Assembly (NCBI RefSeq): GCF_040026395.1
Contig: NZ_CP157278.1
Coordinates: 744,001 to 808,000 of the forward strand
Source: Pedobacter lusitanus
Lineage (GTDB): Bacteria; Bacteroidota; Bacteroidia; Sphingobacteriales; Sphingobacteriaceae
DNA: 64,000 nucleotides
Direction: 5' to 3'
Shown: piece by piece, positions 42,779 to 51,776 of the stretch
How positions within the stretch are numbered: position 1 is the stretch's first letter
Layout of the letters: every line of letters starts with the position of its first letter
Notes under the pieces: generated by a model
Databases searched by the model: none
Seen by the model: the letters and a program-made list of their open reading frames with translations, nothing else
Told to the model about the DNA's origin: nothing
Program-made: the position numbers and the translations under genes

Positions 42779-44869
42779 TTAAACTGAGCAGGAAACACAC
42801 TCATCAATTGACGCTTTACGTGTACGGGTATAATACAATGACTTCAGGCCTGCCTTATGTGCATAGATATAATATTTGGCAATATCACGTGTACTATCTT
42901 TGGTATTGGTATGCAGAATAGTTGAAATCCCCTGATCCACATGTCTTTGAATTACGGAGATTAACCGCAATACATTTTTCTGATCCATATCATAAGCAGA
43001 CTTATAAAAGAAATAATTGTCATTATTCAGATACGGCATCGGATAATAAGTAGTACTATCACCATACTCTCTAACCTCTATAACGTCTACCACAGGCATT
43101 ACAGAGGCCGTAGCATTCATAATATATGAGGTAGACTGATTAGGCGCTATAGCAAGCCTGTAAGCATGATAAAGTCCATGTTCTTTAACGTCATTCATTA
43201 AAGCGGTCCAGTCCGCAGTCGTAGGAATAGTCATTCCTTCAAATAATGCAGCGATCTTATCATTCACAGGAACAATGTCCTTAGCGATATAAGAAGCAAA
43301 ATAGTTTCCGTTTGCATATTCAGACTGTTTAAAACCCACAAAAGTTTCATTTTTCTCTTTTGCAATCTCCATTGAGCTCTGAATAGAGTAAAAATTAACC
43401 ATCATAAAGAAAACATTACAGAAATCAAGAGCTTCTTTACTTTCGTACATAATGAAATTCCTGGCCAGAAACCCATGCAGGTTCATCGCTCCCAGACCAA
43501 CACTATGTAATTCCTTATTTGCTTTCTGAACAGAAGGAACCATAGCGATATTTGTCATATCAGAAACTACGGTAAGAGATCTCATTGCTGTTTTAACCGC
43601 TTCTTTGATTCTCTTGTTTTCCATAACCGAGGCGATATTCAAAGAACCCAGGTTACAGGAAATACCATAACGGATTTTATCTTCTTTACCATAGATTTCT
43701 ATATCAGAAACCTCTGAAATCTGCATAATTTCGGTACACAGGTTAGAAAATTTCACGCTCCCTATGTCTTTTAATGCATGTCCTTTATTCGCATTGCCTT
43801 TAAAGAACAGGTATGGATAGCCACTTTCCTTTTGGGTCTGTGCAATTTTAACCATCAGATGTCGTGCATTAATCTTTTTCTTTTTAACCAGGGGATTGGT
43901 CACAAGTTCCTCATACATCTCGTCCATATCCATTTCATCCAGATACTTTCCGTACTGCTTTAATACAGTGTGAGGATGGAAAAGATAACAGGCTTCGTCT
44001 TTTTCGGCCAGCTCCATAAATTTATCCGGAACAACAACACCTATAGACAACGATTTGATTCTGACTTTCTCATCTACATTGATCTTTTTACAATCAAGGA
44101 ATTCTTCAATATCGGTATGAAAAACATTCAGATATACAGCTCCGGCTCCCGGACGCTGCCCCAGTTGATTAGCATAAGAAAACGTATCTTCCAGTATTTT
44201 CATAATTGGGAGTACACCACCAGCACGGCCTTCCACATCTTTAATAGCCTCTCCTCTGGCACGGATTTTAGATAAATTGAAGGATACACCACCGCCAATT
44301 GAAGACAATTTCATAGCAGAATCCACCGCATAGCCGATACCATTCAGGTTATCACCTATTTCATCCAGGAAACAGGAAACCAGTTCTCCTGAGCGTTTTT
44401 TACCAGAATTTAAGAAGGTTGGTGTTGCTGGCTGATATTCCTGATTAATCAGCATTTCAGCGTATGATTTAGCCTGCCCGACATCTCCTTTTGCCAGAAA
44501 CAGAGACACTGCAACAACGCGGTCTTCATAACGTTCCAGGAATTTCTCACCGCTGTCATCTCTCAGTGCGTAACTCTGAAAGAATTTAAATGCACTCATA
44601 AACGACTGAAACCTGAATTTCTTTGCGTATACAAGGTCATATACTTCTTCCATCTGCTCATAGGTGTACCATTGATAAAAATCAATATAATACTCCTGTT
44701 CTATCAGATAATCTATCTTCTCTTTTAAAGTATAAAAGAAAACAGTGTTTTTATTTACATAATCCAAAAAATAGGAACGAACAGCTTCTTTATCTTTATG
44801 AAGGCTGAATTCGTCGTCCTTTTTAATCATGATCTCATTATTTAATAAGATCCACTTTTTCGTTACCAT
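42779..44869 (-). CDS. nrdE: Class Ib ribonucleotide reductase large subunit NrdE
   Basis: The 696-residue catalytic subunit has ATPTFLNSGKKRSGELVSCFL (first redox Cys), the active-site strand SNLCTEIMQ (Asn, Cys, Glu), the second redox Cys in YGISCNLGSLN and the C-terminal cysteine pair DECVSCSV that accepts electrons from NrdH. It lacks the long N-terminal ATP-cone of NrdA, as expected for NrdE. It reduces ribonucleoside diphosphates to deoxy forms. It begins 4 bp after the nrdI stop. Confidence 0.96.
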   Translation of the reverse strand: MVTKKWILLNNEIMIKKDDEFSLHKDKEAVRSYFLDYVNKNTVFFYTLKEKIDYLIEQEYYIDFYQWYTYEQMEEVYDLVYAKKFRFQSFMSAFKFFQSYALRDDSGEKFLERYEDRVVAVSLFLAKGDVGQAKSYAEMLINQEYQPATPTFLNSGKKRSGELVSCFLDEIGDNLNGIGYAVDSAMKLSSIGGGVSFNLSKIRARGEAIKDVEGRAGGVLPIMKILEDTFSYANQLGQRPGAGAVYLNVFHTDIEEFLDCKKINVDEKVRIKSLSIGVVVPDKFMELAEKDEACYLFHPHTVLKQYGKYLDEMDMDEMYEELVTNPLVKKKKINARHLMVKIAQTQKESGYPYLFFKGNANKGHALKDIGSVKFSNLCTEIMQISEVSDIEIYGKEDKIRYGISCNLGSLNIASVMENKRIKEAVKTAMRSLTVVSDMTNIAMVPSVQKANKELHSVGLGAMNLHGFLARNFIMYESKEALDFCNVFFMMVNFYSIQSSMEIAKEKNETFVGFKQSEYANGNYFASYIAKDIVPVNDKIAALFEGMTIPTTADWTALMNDVKEHGLYHAYRLAIAPNQSTSYIMNATASVMPVVDVIEVREYGDSTTYYPMPYLNNDNYFFYKSAYDMDQKNVLRLISVIQRHVDQGISTILHTNTKDSTRDIAKYYIYAHKAGLKSLYYTRTRKASIDECVSCSV

Positions 44870-44873
44870 ATCA

Positions 44874-45236
44874 TTAGCCCTCTATTTTGTCTATAAATTT
44901 TTGGATATCTGCCATTGTTCCTGAAAGCTCAAACTGCATCAGAATTGGTAATTTAAACTGAGCTGAAATTCTCGTAGCCGCCATAGCGTAATTAGCCCCC
45001 CAGTTCTTGTTACCACTTGAAGAGATAGATTTTATCATACTGCTATTTTCGTTCAGAAAACGTAATGTAGAAAGTGGAACCTCTCCAAATCCTGTAGTAT
45101 AGGTAATCAGGTGCCCTTCGTGCAGGGGACGCAAGGCCTCGTCTATCTTTTGAATAGTCCAGTCACGTTGTAATTTCAAACGGTTTACAAATCGCTCAAC
45201 ATTACCAGTTTTACTATCGTAATAAATCCAGGTCAT
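44874..45236 (-). CDS. nrdI: NrdI flavodoxin-like protein
   Basis: The 120-residue protein begins with the flavodoxin-like TWIYYDSKTGNVERFVNRL and has ITYTTGFGEVP and SSGNKNWGANYAMA, the NrdI FMN-loop segments. NrdI gives the oxidant that activates the Mn2 site of NrdF. It lies between nrdH (15 bp upstream) and nrdE (4 bp downstream), the standard order nrdHIEF. Confidence 0.93.
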   Translation of the reverse strand: MTWIYYDSKTGNVERFVNRLKLQRDWTIQKIDEALRPLHEGHLITYTTGFGEVPLSTLRFLNENSSMIKSISSSGNKNWGANYAMAATRISAQFKLPILMQFELSGTMADIQKFIDKIEG

Positions 45237-45251
45237 CGGCTCTGTGTAACT

Positions 45252-45494
45252 CTAAACTGCTACCAGTACTGATAATTCTTCAGGTTTAAAACCTATTACT
45301 CTTGAAAGCTCCTGTTCCTGTTCTAATAAGATTACTGTTGGTACTGACCTAACGCGGAATTGCATAGCTAATTCGGGTTGGTTAAACGGATTGATTGTTT
45401 CATAGACAACACCTTTTCTATCAAGATATTCTGAAACCATGTTGCATGGACTGCAATCGTCTTTTTCAAATTTGATTATTCTTTTTGTGCTCAT
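45252..45494 (-). CDS. nrdH: NrdH glutaredoxin-like redoxin
   Basis: The 80-residue thioredoxin-fold protein has the CxxC site in EKDDCSPCNMVSEYLD and the cis-Pro region in VRSVPTVILLE. NrdH is the electron donor to NrdE. It is the first gene of the operon. The 280-bp upstream gap has no obvious -7 element, and I see no clear NrdR-box pair. Confidence 0.9.
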   Translation of the reverse strand: MSTKRIIKFEKDDCSPCNMVSEYLDRKGVVYETINPFNQPELAMQFRVRSVPTVILLEQEQELSRVIGFKPEELSVLVAV

Positions 45495-45742
45495 AGTGAA
45501 GATTTTATTAAATCAGCCCTCTTGCCGACCTATTTTAGCGGAGCTCAAAAATGCAAATTTCCATTTAGACAGATTCTAAATGTTATCAACACCGGTGGAA
45601 AAGACAGCAATAATTATGACTGATTATTTACTGAAACACCAATTAATTTAGTTAAACTTTGTAAAAGATTTTCGCAATTCACTAACACGAAGAACATTGC
45701 GTTTTTTTCACGTCTATTGCTCCGACTTTCAATTCTTCTTCA

Positions 45743-45774
45743 TCACATTTTTGCCCTATGGAAAAAAAATGTGA
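45743..45774 (-). terminator. Hairpin at the 3' end of the GLPGLI-type gene
   Basis: TCACATTTTT (45743-45752) pairs perfectly with AAAAATGTGA (45765-45774), ending one base before the stop codon. The stem runs into an A/T-rich flank but lacks a separate T-tail. Confidence 0.45.
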
Positions 45775-46581
45775 TCAATTCCATGAACCTATCCGGGAAA
45801 GATTGGCCTGCTTTCTGCGCAAATCTATTTTTGACCTGAGTTGTTCCTGGTTGATTATTATCCTATTTGCCGGCAGATCAAGTTCTTTAGGATTCACATC
45901 CTGGTAATGCATACTCTTTGCTTCGGTCCTTGTCCCTTTTCCTTCAATGGCCAGTACAACTCCTTCAGTCCATAAAACTGGATTAGGTGAAAAATCAAAA
46001 CCAGGTTCGTTGGTATACCACAAAATGAACTGATCGGTTATTTCTTTTTCCACACCCTGAATTTTGTGTTTTAATTTGATACTTGCAGTAACCTGATGAC
46101 AGTTGAATCCTAATATCTGTTTGATCTCATCAGACTTAGTATACTCAATTACCGGAGCCGGGTGATTGACACTATCTCCTGGAACAGGTAGTATACCGAG
46201 CTTATCTTCCACTAAAAAGAGGGTATCATTCAGCACAAATGCCTGTAGCAGGTGGTGATTTTCAAAATTATAGTAATAGTGTCTGCTTGGTCCTGCCCCA
46301 AAAAAGCCTGATCCGCTATAGTGGGTATGCTTATTTTTGTTTGGTTCAGCAACCTGCCTGTAGATTCCTTTGTCCGGATTAAACAATAACTCAAAACTGG
46401 TTATTGAACTCCCGGGCATTCTGGCTGCTGCCTCATTACTTAGTTTTATACCATTTGCTGCAGTCAGAGCAGCAGGATCAAAAGTACTCTCAAACTTTAT
46501 TATCCCAGATTTCCCATTCTGTGCATAAACCTGAACAGAAAATACCATCAGGCTAAACACTACCACAAATATTCGTTTCAT
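45775..46581 (-). CDS. GLPGLI family exported protein
   Basis: The 268-residue protein has a signal peptide (IFVVVFSLMVFSVQVYAQ). It has the family pattern: an N-terminal strand GIIKFESTF, a central ILGFNCHQVTASI segment, ILWYTNEPGFDFSPNPV, and a modified GLPGLI-like region TEGVVLAIEGKG. GLPGLI proteins are exported Bacteroidota proteins of unknown function. The C-terminus is basic. It has no operon partner and stands 280 bp from nrdH. Confidence 0.75.
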   Translation of the reverse strand: MKRIFVVVFSLMVFSVQVYAQNGKSGIIKFESTFDPAALTAANGIKLSNEAAARMPGSSITSFELLFNPDKGIYRQVAEPNKNKHTHYSGSGFFGAGPSRHYYYNFENHHLLQAFVLNDTLFLVEDKLGILPVPGDSVNHPAPVIEYTKSDEIKQILGFNCHQVTASIKLKHKIQGVEKEITDQFILWYTNEPGFDFSPNPVLWTEGVVLAIEGKGTRTEAKSMHYQDVNPKELDLPANRIIINQEQLRSKIDLRRKQANLSRIGSWN

Positions 46582-46768
46582 ATCTGCCTGTGTTATGCAA
46601 AAACGATGCTAAAATATAGTAGCGAAATGTTAAAAAAAGTTAAAGCCTTCAACTAGAGTCCGGCAGATCAAATCATTTCAAACAATTGATTTTCAATCCA
46701 TTTACCGAAATACATCCTGCAAATTTCAGTAGCTTCAGGAAGAAAAACAAAATAACCGGCAACAACCT

Positions 46769-48088
46769 ATGAAAAATCAATTATTAACACTTACCGCCAT
46801 CAGCATACTTTTGCTGGGGGCCTGTAAAAAAACACAAGATCAGCCAGCTACCAATGAAGCTGCAACTACAGGAAAAGAACAGGTAAAAATCCTTGCCACT
46901 ACATCAATGGCAAAAACTATGGAAGTCCCTTCTGCCGCCATGTTGACAGGAAACAATAAAGTCCCCATTCTATTTGTACATGGTTTTCTGGGTTTCGGGC
47001 CAGATGAAGCCTTTGGAGCCTTTCATTACTGGGGAGGATTCACTGATATTATAAAAGATCTGAATGATCAGGGTTATCCATCATTCGCCACTTCGGTGGG
47101 GCCGGTCAGCAGTAACTGGGATCGTGCTGTAGAATTGTATTATTACATCAAAGGAGGTAGTCCTGATTACGGTCAGCATCACAGCAGCAAATTTGGCCAC
47201 AAGCAACATGTAGCACGTACCTTTAAAGGTATTTATCCTGAATGGGACGAGAACCACCCTATCAGTCTTGTTGGCCATAGTATGGGTGGGACAACAATAA
47301 GAAAGCTAATCACGTTACTGGAAAAAGGTGATCCTGATGAAAAACCGGGTGCAGAACCAGGTTCACTTTTTGCGGGAAATAAAAAAAGATGGGTAAAGAC
47401 GGTGGTGACTATCAGTACCCCGCACAACGGCACCACGCTAACCAGTATACTTGGCGTTGGCAATTCATCCTTTATCCTGGGTGCACTAAACAGTGTTGCT
47501 TCACTGGCAGGTGGATTTGGCAGCAATAGCCTCTATGATTTTGACCTGGATCAGTGGGGATTGGAAAGAAACCCTAAAACAACAAATTTCTCCACTTATT
47601 ACAACAATGTTAAACAAAGCAGGTTATGGTCAACCAAAGACTGTGCAGCTTATGATTTATCCCCGGATTTATCATTTAAGCGAAATAACACAGATCTTGA
47701 TTCAAAAGATATATACTATTTTTCTGTTACAACCAGATGTACAAACCCCGGTATACTGACCGGCCGTGAATATCCCGGAATAACAACCTTTCCCGTGCTC
47801 TATCCCTTCGCAATATCCATGGGTAGTTACACACTCAATGAGCCTGGAAAACCTGTTTTCGACAATAAATGGTGGCCGAATGATGGTATAGTGAACGTTT
47901 ATGGGGAGAGTGGGCCTTCCAATGGAATTATAAAAGAATATGATGCTAATTCAGTTTTACAAAAAGGCGTCTGGAATCATCTGGGGGTATATAACGGTTA
48001 TGATCACACTGCAATTATAGGAATAGGCACCCTTATCGATGTAAGACCTTTTTACCGGAACCTGGTGCGATTAATCACTTCTATTTAG
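46769..48088 (+). CDS. Family I.5 (thermoalkalophilic-type) lipase, lipoprotein
   Basis: The 439-residue alpha/beta-hydrolase has a lipobox (ISILLLGACKK). The mature enzyme follows the Geobacillus/Staphylococcus I.5 lipase closely: ILFVHGFLGFG (oxyanion region), the catalytic Ser near residue 170 in LVGHSMGG, the insertion GGSPDYGQHHSSKFGHKQH with Asp and His zinc ligands, YDFDLDQWGL, and the His base in GVYNGYDHTAI. These lipases cleave long-chain triacylglycerols and bind Zn2+ and Ca2+. The zinc site is seen; activity and thermal properties are inferred. It would be anchored in the periplasm or outer membrane. Confidence 0.9.
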   Translation: MKNQLLTLTAISILLLGACKKTQDQPATNEAATTGKEQVKILATTSMAKTMEVPSAAMLTGNNKVPILFVHGFLGFGPDEAFGAFHYWGGFTDIIKDLNDQGYPSFATSVGPVSSNWDRAVELYYYIKGGSPDYGQHHSSKFGHKQHVARTFKGIYPEWDENHPISLVGHSMGGTTIRKLITLLEKGDPDEKPGAEPGSLFAGNKKRWVKTVVTISTPHNGTTLTSILGVGNSSFILGALNSVASLAGGFGSNSLYDFDLDQWGLERNPKTTNFSTYYNNVKQSRLWSTKDCAAYDLSPDLSFKRNNTDLDSKDIYYFSVTTRCTNPGILTGREYPGITTFPVLYPFAISMGSYTLNEPGKPVFDNKWWPNDGIVNVYGESGPSNGIIKEYDANSVLQKGVWNHLGVYNGYDHTAIIGIGTLIDVRPFYRNLVRLITSI

Positions 48089-48284
48089 CGATTACGCAAC
48101 AACTGAATCGTAAAGGCAAATCCCGAATAAATGGAAGAGATTCAAAATCAGCAACCTACTGCGTGAAATTAAAGCTATATCTAAAAGAAATTCAAAGCAG
48201 AAAAACAGAGTTTAGAATCAAAGGACATTTACACAAGGAATCCAAAGTAAAAACCCGCATTTTGTAAAACTTTACATGGTGAAA

Positions 48285-48388
48285 AACCTGTTTCTGTGTA
48301 TTTTTAAGCGAAACAAGTCAATTTTATTTCTGGTAGCTTTCCTACCAGAAATAAAATCTGACGATTTGCAGCTAAAAAGACGCAGAAA
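48285..48388 (+). repeat. Copy (C) of the hairpin repeat family
   Basis: The left part AACCTGTTTCTGTG and TATTTTTAAGCGAAACAAG align with the copy at 53 kb. A perfect 15-bp hairpin (48322-48336 with 48342-48356, loop CTTTC) follows, then the core TGACGATTTGCAGC and AAAAAGACGCAGAAAC. It ends at the stop codon of the convergent Fe-S protein gene, so the right end is missing. The sequence 48089-48284 shows nothing else. Confidence 0.7.
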
Positions 48389-49117
48389 CTAGTATTCGAG
48401 CCACCCGTTTGCTAGGACATCTGCAAGATGCATGGTTTTAATGGGGAGACTATTTTTATCGATATATCCCTGTAAATGCATCAGGCACGATAAATCTGTT
48501 GAAATGATATAATCGGCATCCTGATCAAGGGCGTGATTTACCTTCTGTTCAGCCATGGCAGAAGAAATAGCGTCAAATTTTACTGCGAAAGTGCCACCAA
48601 ACCCGCAGCACATATCGGTTTCCTTCATTTCCAGCATTTCAAGACCATGAACTTTTTCAAGCAAACGGCGCGGTTCTTCTTTAATCTTGCATTCTCTAAG
48701 GCCGCTGCATGAATCATGATAAACGGCTTTACCTTCCAGTTCTGCACCAAAATAATCCTTTTTAACCACGTTGATTAAAAAGTCTGAAAGTTCAAAAATA
48801 TTTCCCTGTAGAGTTCTGCATTTATTATGCACGGTAGAATTAGTAAAAAGATCATTAAATCCATTTTTCACCATTCCTACACAAGAAGCAGAGGGTGCTA
48901 CGATATAATTAGAGGAAGAGAAGTCATTCAAAAACTTGGTGCCGGTTTGCTTAGCCTCTTCCCAGTACCCTGCGTTATATGCAGGCTGGCCGCAGCAGGT
49001 CTGATTTGGATTATAACTTACTTCACAACCTGCTTTTTCCAAAAGTTTAACAGTACTGAAAGCCGTTTCAGGATATAACTGATCAACAAAACAGGGGATA
49101 AATAATTCTACTTTCAT
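48389..49117 (-). CDS. LutA-like (Fe-S)-binding protein
   Basis: The 242-residue protein has two cysteine-rich CCG domains: QTCCGQPAYNAGY near residue 40 and DMCCGFGGTFAVKF near residue 170, with YHDSCSGLRECKI between. It matches LutA/YkgE, part of the LutABC lactate-utilisation complex that oxidises L-lactate. No lutB or lutC is in the window, so it may work with partners encoded elsewhere. Its stop codon lies at the right edge of a repeat element, which may have supplied it. Confidence 0.87.
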   Translation of the reverse strand: MKVELFIPCFVDQLYPETAFSTVKLLEKAGCEVSYNPNQTCCGQPAYNAGYWEEAKQTGTKFLNDFSSSNYIVAPSASCVGMVKNGFNDLFTNSTVHNKCRTLQGNIFELSDFLINVVKKDYFGAELEGKAVYHDSCSGLRECKIKEEPRRLLEKVHGLEMLEMKETDMCCGFGGTFAVKFDAISSAMAEQKVNHALDQDADYIISTDLSCLMHLQGYIDKNSLPIKTMHLADVLANGWLEY

Positions 49118-49144
49118 TAAAAAATATTAGGATCTTTCTATGTA

Positions 49145-49855
49145 CTAATTTACTTTTTCCAGTCTGGCAACACCCGACTTATCTTCATCTACTTTTTTCG
49201 GGTTACCTTTATAGTAAATAGTTGTTGCCCCCGAAGTTTTTGCCTTAAGTTCATTCAGTACATTAATATTCAGTTTACCTACACCTTCAACATTAAGGTC
49301 ATAAATCCCTGTAACAAAGTCAAATGCATTCATCTGTATTACACCTTTACTTTTCACCTGATGAACACCTGCCTGTCCGATGAGGTTGATATGTGCCTCC
49401 CCATCTGTGGTGGTCGTTAGTTTTCCGGCAAATAATTCGAGATTAATTTTAGTTGCTCCTGATGATTTAATGTCAAGATCGTTTACATTGATTCTGGCAG
49501 AAGAATAAATATGACTTGCCCCTTTAGCGTCAAGCGTTTTAAGTTCACCGATACCAGCGCTTACAATTACCGAGTCTTTTCCGCAATATTGCTTAGGATC
49601 AAGCGCTATCACCAGACCATTTTTGTTAACCTCAGCTTTCACCAGGCTGATTACATTAGAGTCTGCCTGTATATTAACCTTATAGCTGCTGTCCTGGCGC
49701 AATAGCAGTTTAACCGGCCCGCTTACGACAATTTCATTATAGGGTTTTACTGTAAATTCCTTAGTGGAATGCAGACCTGAATCTTCTACACATTTAGTTT
49801 CACATGCTGTAAAAAGCAAGGGTAGAGCTAAGCTAAATAGGAATAATTTCTTCAT
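49145..49855 (-). CDS. Head-GIN domain (DUF2807) lipoprotein
   Basis: The 236-residue protein has a lipoprotein signal (LFSLALPLLFTACETKC) and a DUF2807/putative auto-transporter adhesin head-GIN right-handed beta-helix with repeats such as YNEIVVSGPVKLLLRQDSS and VNDLDIKSSGATKINLEL. These proteins are common exported lipoproteins in the phylum; function unknown. Spacing to recQ is 19 bp, so it may share a transcript with it. Confidence 0.85.
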   Translation of the reverse strand: MKKLFLFSLALPLLFTACETKCVEDSGLHSTKEFTVKPYNEIVVSGPVKLLLRQDSSYKVNIQADSNVISLVKAEVNKNGLVIALDPKQYCGKDSVIVSAGIGELKTLDAKGASHIYSSARINVNDLDIKSSGATKINLELFAGKLTTTTDGEAHINLIGQAGVHQVKSKGVIQMNAFDFVTGIYDLNVEGVGKLNINVLNELKAKTSGATTIYYKGNPKKVDEDKSGVARLEKVN

Positions 49856-49874
49856 GATAATTTTTCAAGGTTGA

Positions 49875-51767
49875 TCAAAGGTAATAGTTTTTGCCGTCTG
49901 TTTTAATTTTACCTGCATCTAACAGCTCCCGGATGCGGTTTAACTTATCCTGATCGGTACCAGTTTTAACCTGATTTATCAATTCATCAAGTATCCGCGG
50001 TTCCGTTTGAATCAGCGTTATAATTTCAAAATCTATTCTATCTTCCAGTTCTGCAAGGTCTTCATTTCGTTTTTGTGCAAGACAAACATCACATACCCCA
50101 CACTGATCTGCATTTGGTTCATCAAAATAAGATAATAACTGGATACTTCGGCAAATAAATGTATCTGCATAAGCCAGTACCGCACTGATTTGTTCAGACT
50201 GTATCTTTTTTCTGAGGGCGATATATTTAACATCGGTATCCAGATGAAGCAGATCTACCCTGGCCTGAATAAACTGCAACTGAGGCTGATCAGTTTGAGG
50301 AAGATAGGAAATTAAACCCTGATCCTGCAAATTATTCAGCTGACGTACTACATCATTAAAAGAAACCTTTAGTTTTTTTGCAAGATCACTTTCGCTGATA
50401 TTGGCATAATGGTCAAACATTCCTCCATAAGATCTCAAAATGGCTTTAATCAGCGGATCATAACCAGAATTTTCAATCTGGAAGCGGTAAACATCTTCAT
50501 TACCCGCTGTAAATAATAAACGGGAAGGCAAAAATATATTCTCAGATAGGGTAATATAACCATCATGCTCCAGAAACTTTAAAGCAGCCATAGTTTTAAT
50601 CACTCCCAATTTGAATCTTTTGCAGAAGTCGGCCAGGTCAAAACTAAAGTTAATACCTGCCCCTGCCCCATATGCCAGCTGAAAATAAGTTCCGAGATAA
50701 TGATAAGTCTTTTTAATCTCCTCTACCGATGGAAAGCTATCTGTATATTTCGCCTTCAGTGCCAGCTGATCTGCAGAATTAGCCAGCAAAACAGCAAAAG
50801 CTCTTTTCCCATCCCTGCCTCCGCGTCCTGCTTCCTGATAATAAGCTTCCAGACTTTCCGGAAGATCAAGATGAACAACAAAACGGACGTCAGGTTTATC
50901 TATCCCCATTCCAAAAGCATTTGTTGCAACCATCACTCTGATTTTATTCTGTTTCCAGGCTTCCTGTTTTCTGGAACGTTCATCTTTTTCTATTCCTGCA
51001 TGGTAAAAATCAGCAGCGATCTGGTTTCTCTTCAAAAAAAGTGCAACTTCTGAGGTTTCTCTCCGGTTACGCACATATACAAGCCCGGTGCCCTTCACAT
51101 TGGTCGCAATATCAATCAGCTTTTTATATTTATCCTCCAGGCCAAAAACCACATAACTCAGATTTTTACGGGCAAAACTCTGCACAAAGATCTCCGGATC
51201 TTTAAGAGCCAGTTTTTCGACAATATCTTCCCTTACAAAAGCTGTTGCTGTTGCTGTCAATGCGATAAAAGGTACGTTTGGATGAATTTCGCGCAATGCG
51301 GTAATCTGCAGATAAGATGGTCTGAAGTCATAACCCCACTGAGAGATACAATGCGCTTCATCAATCGCAAACAGATTCACATTCATATAGGAAATGCGGG
51401 TTCTTACCAGATCAGACAACAAACGTTCAGGCGAAAGGTAAAGAAACTTAACAGGGCCATAAATACAGTTATCCAGCAAAATGTCGATTTCTCTTTTGCC
51501 CATACCTGCATAAATAGCAACAGCATTAATACCTTTTGCCTTTAAATTTTCTACCTGATCTTTCATCAGAGCGATCAATGGCGAAACGACAATACAAATC
51601 CCCTCTTTTACCATGGCCGGGACCTGGAAACATAAAGATTTCCCACCTCCGGTAGGCAAAAGTGCCATAACATCCTTTCCTTCCAGTACCGCCTGAATAA
51701 TATCCTGCTGTAATGGTCTGAATGAATTAAATCCCCAATATTGTTTTAAAATATCTGTTTCGTTCAT
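49875..51767 (-). CDS. recQ: ATP-dependent DNA helicase RecQ
   Basis: The 630-residue protein has superfamily 2 helicase motifs: Walker A LLPTGGGKSLCFQVP, aromatic loop IDEAHCISQWGYDFRPSY (DEAH box), TATA (motif III) and QEAGRGGRDGKR (motif VI). A zinc-binding RQC region with CRSIQL and CGVCDVC follows near residue 560. I see no HRDC domain at the C-terminus. It unwinds forked DNA in recombination repair. The gene ends 19 bp from the DUF2807 lipoprotein start, and the upstream flavoprotein gene ends 9 bp from its start. Confidence 0.92.
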   Translation of the reverse strand: MNETDILKQYWGFNSFRPLQQDIIQAVLEGKDVMALLPTGGGKSLCFQVPAMVKEGICIVVSPLIALMKDQVENLKAKGINAVAIYAGMGKREIDILLDNCIYGPVKFLYLSPERLLSDLVRTRISYMNVNLFAIDEAHCISQWGYDFRPSYLQITALREIHPNVPFIALTATATAFVREDIVEKLALKDPEIFVQSFARKNLSYVVFGLEDKYKKLIDIATNVKGTGLVYVRNRRETSEVALFLKRNQIAADFYHAGIEKDERSRKQEAWKQNKIRVMVATNAFGMGIDKPDVRFVVHLDLPESLEAYYQEAGRGGRDGKRAFAVLLANSADQLALKAKYTDSFPSVEEIKKTYHYLGTYFQLAYGAGAGINFSFDLADFCKRFKLGVIKTMAALKFLEHDGYITLSENIFLPSRLLFTAGNEDVYRFQIENSGYDPLIKAILRSYGGMFDHYANISESDLAKKLKVSFNDVVRQLNNLQDQGLISYLPQTDQPQLQFIQARVDLLHLDTDVKYIALRKKIQSEQISAVLAYADTFICRSIQLLSYFDEPNADQCGVCDVCLAQKRNEDLAELEDRIDFEIITLIQTEPRILDELINQVKTGTDQDKLNRIRELLDAGKIKTDGKNYYL

Positions 51768-51776
51768 AAAAATGCG

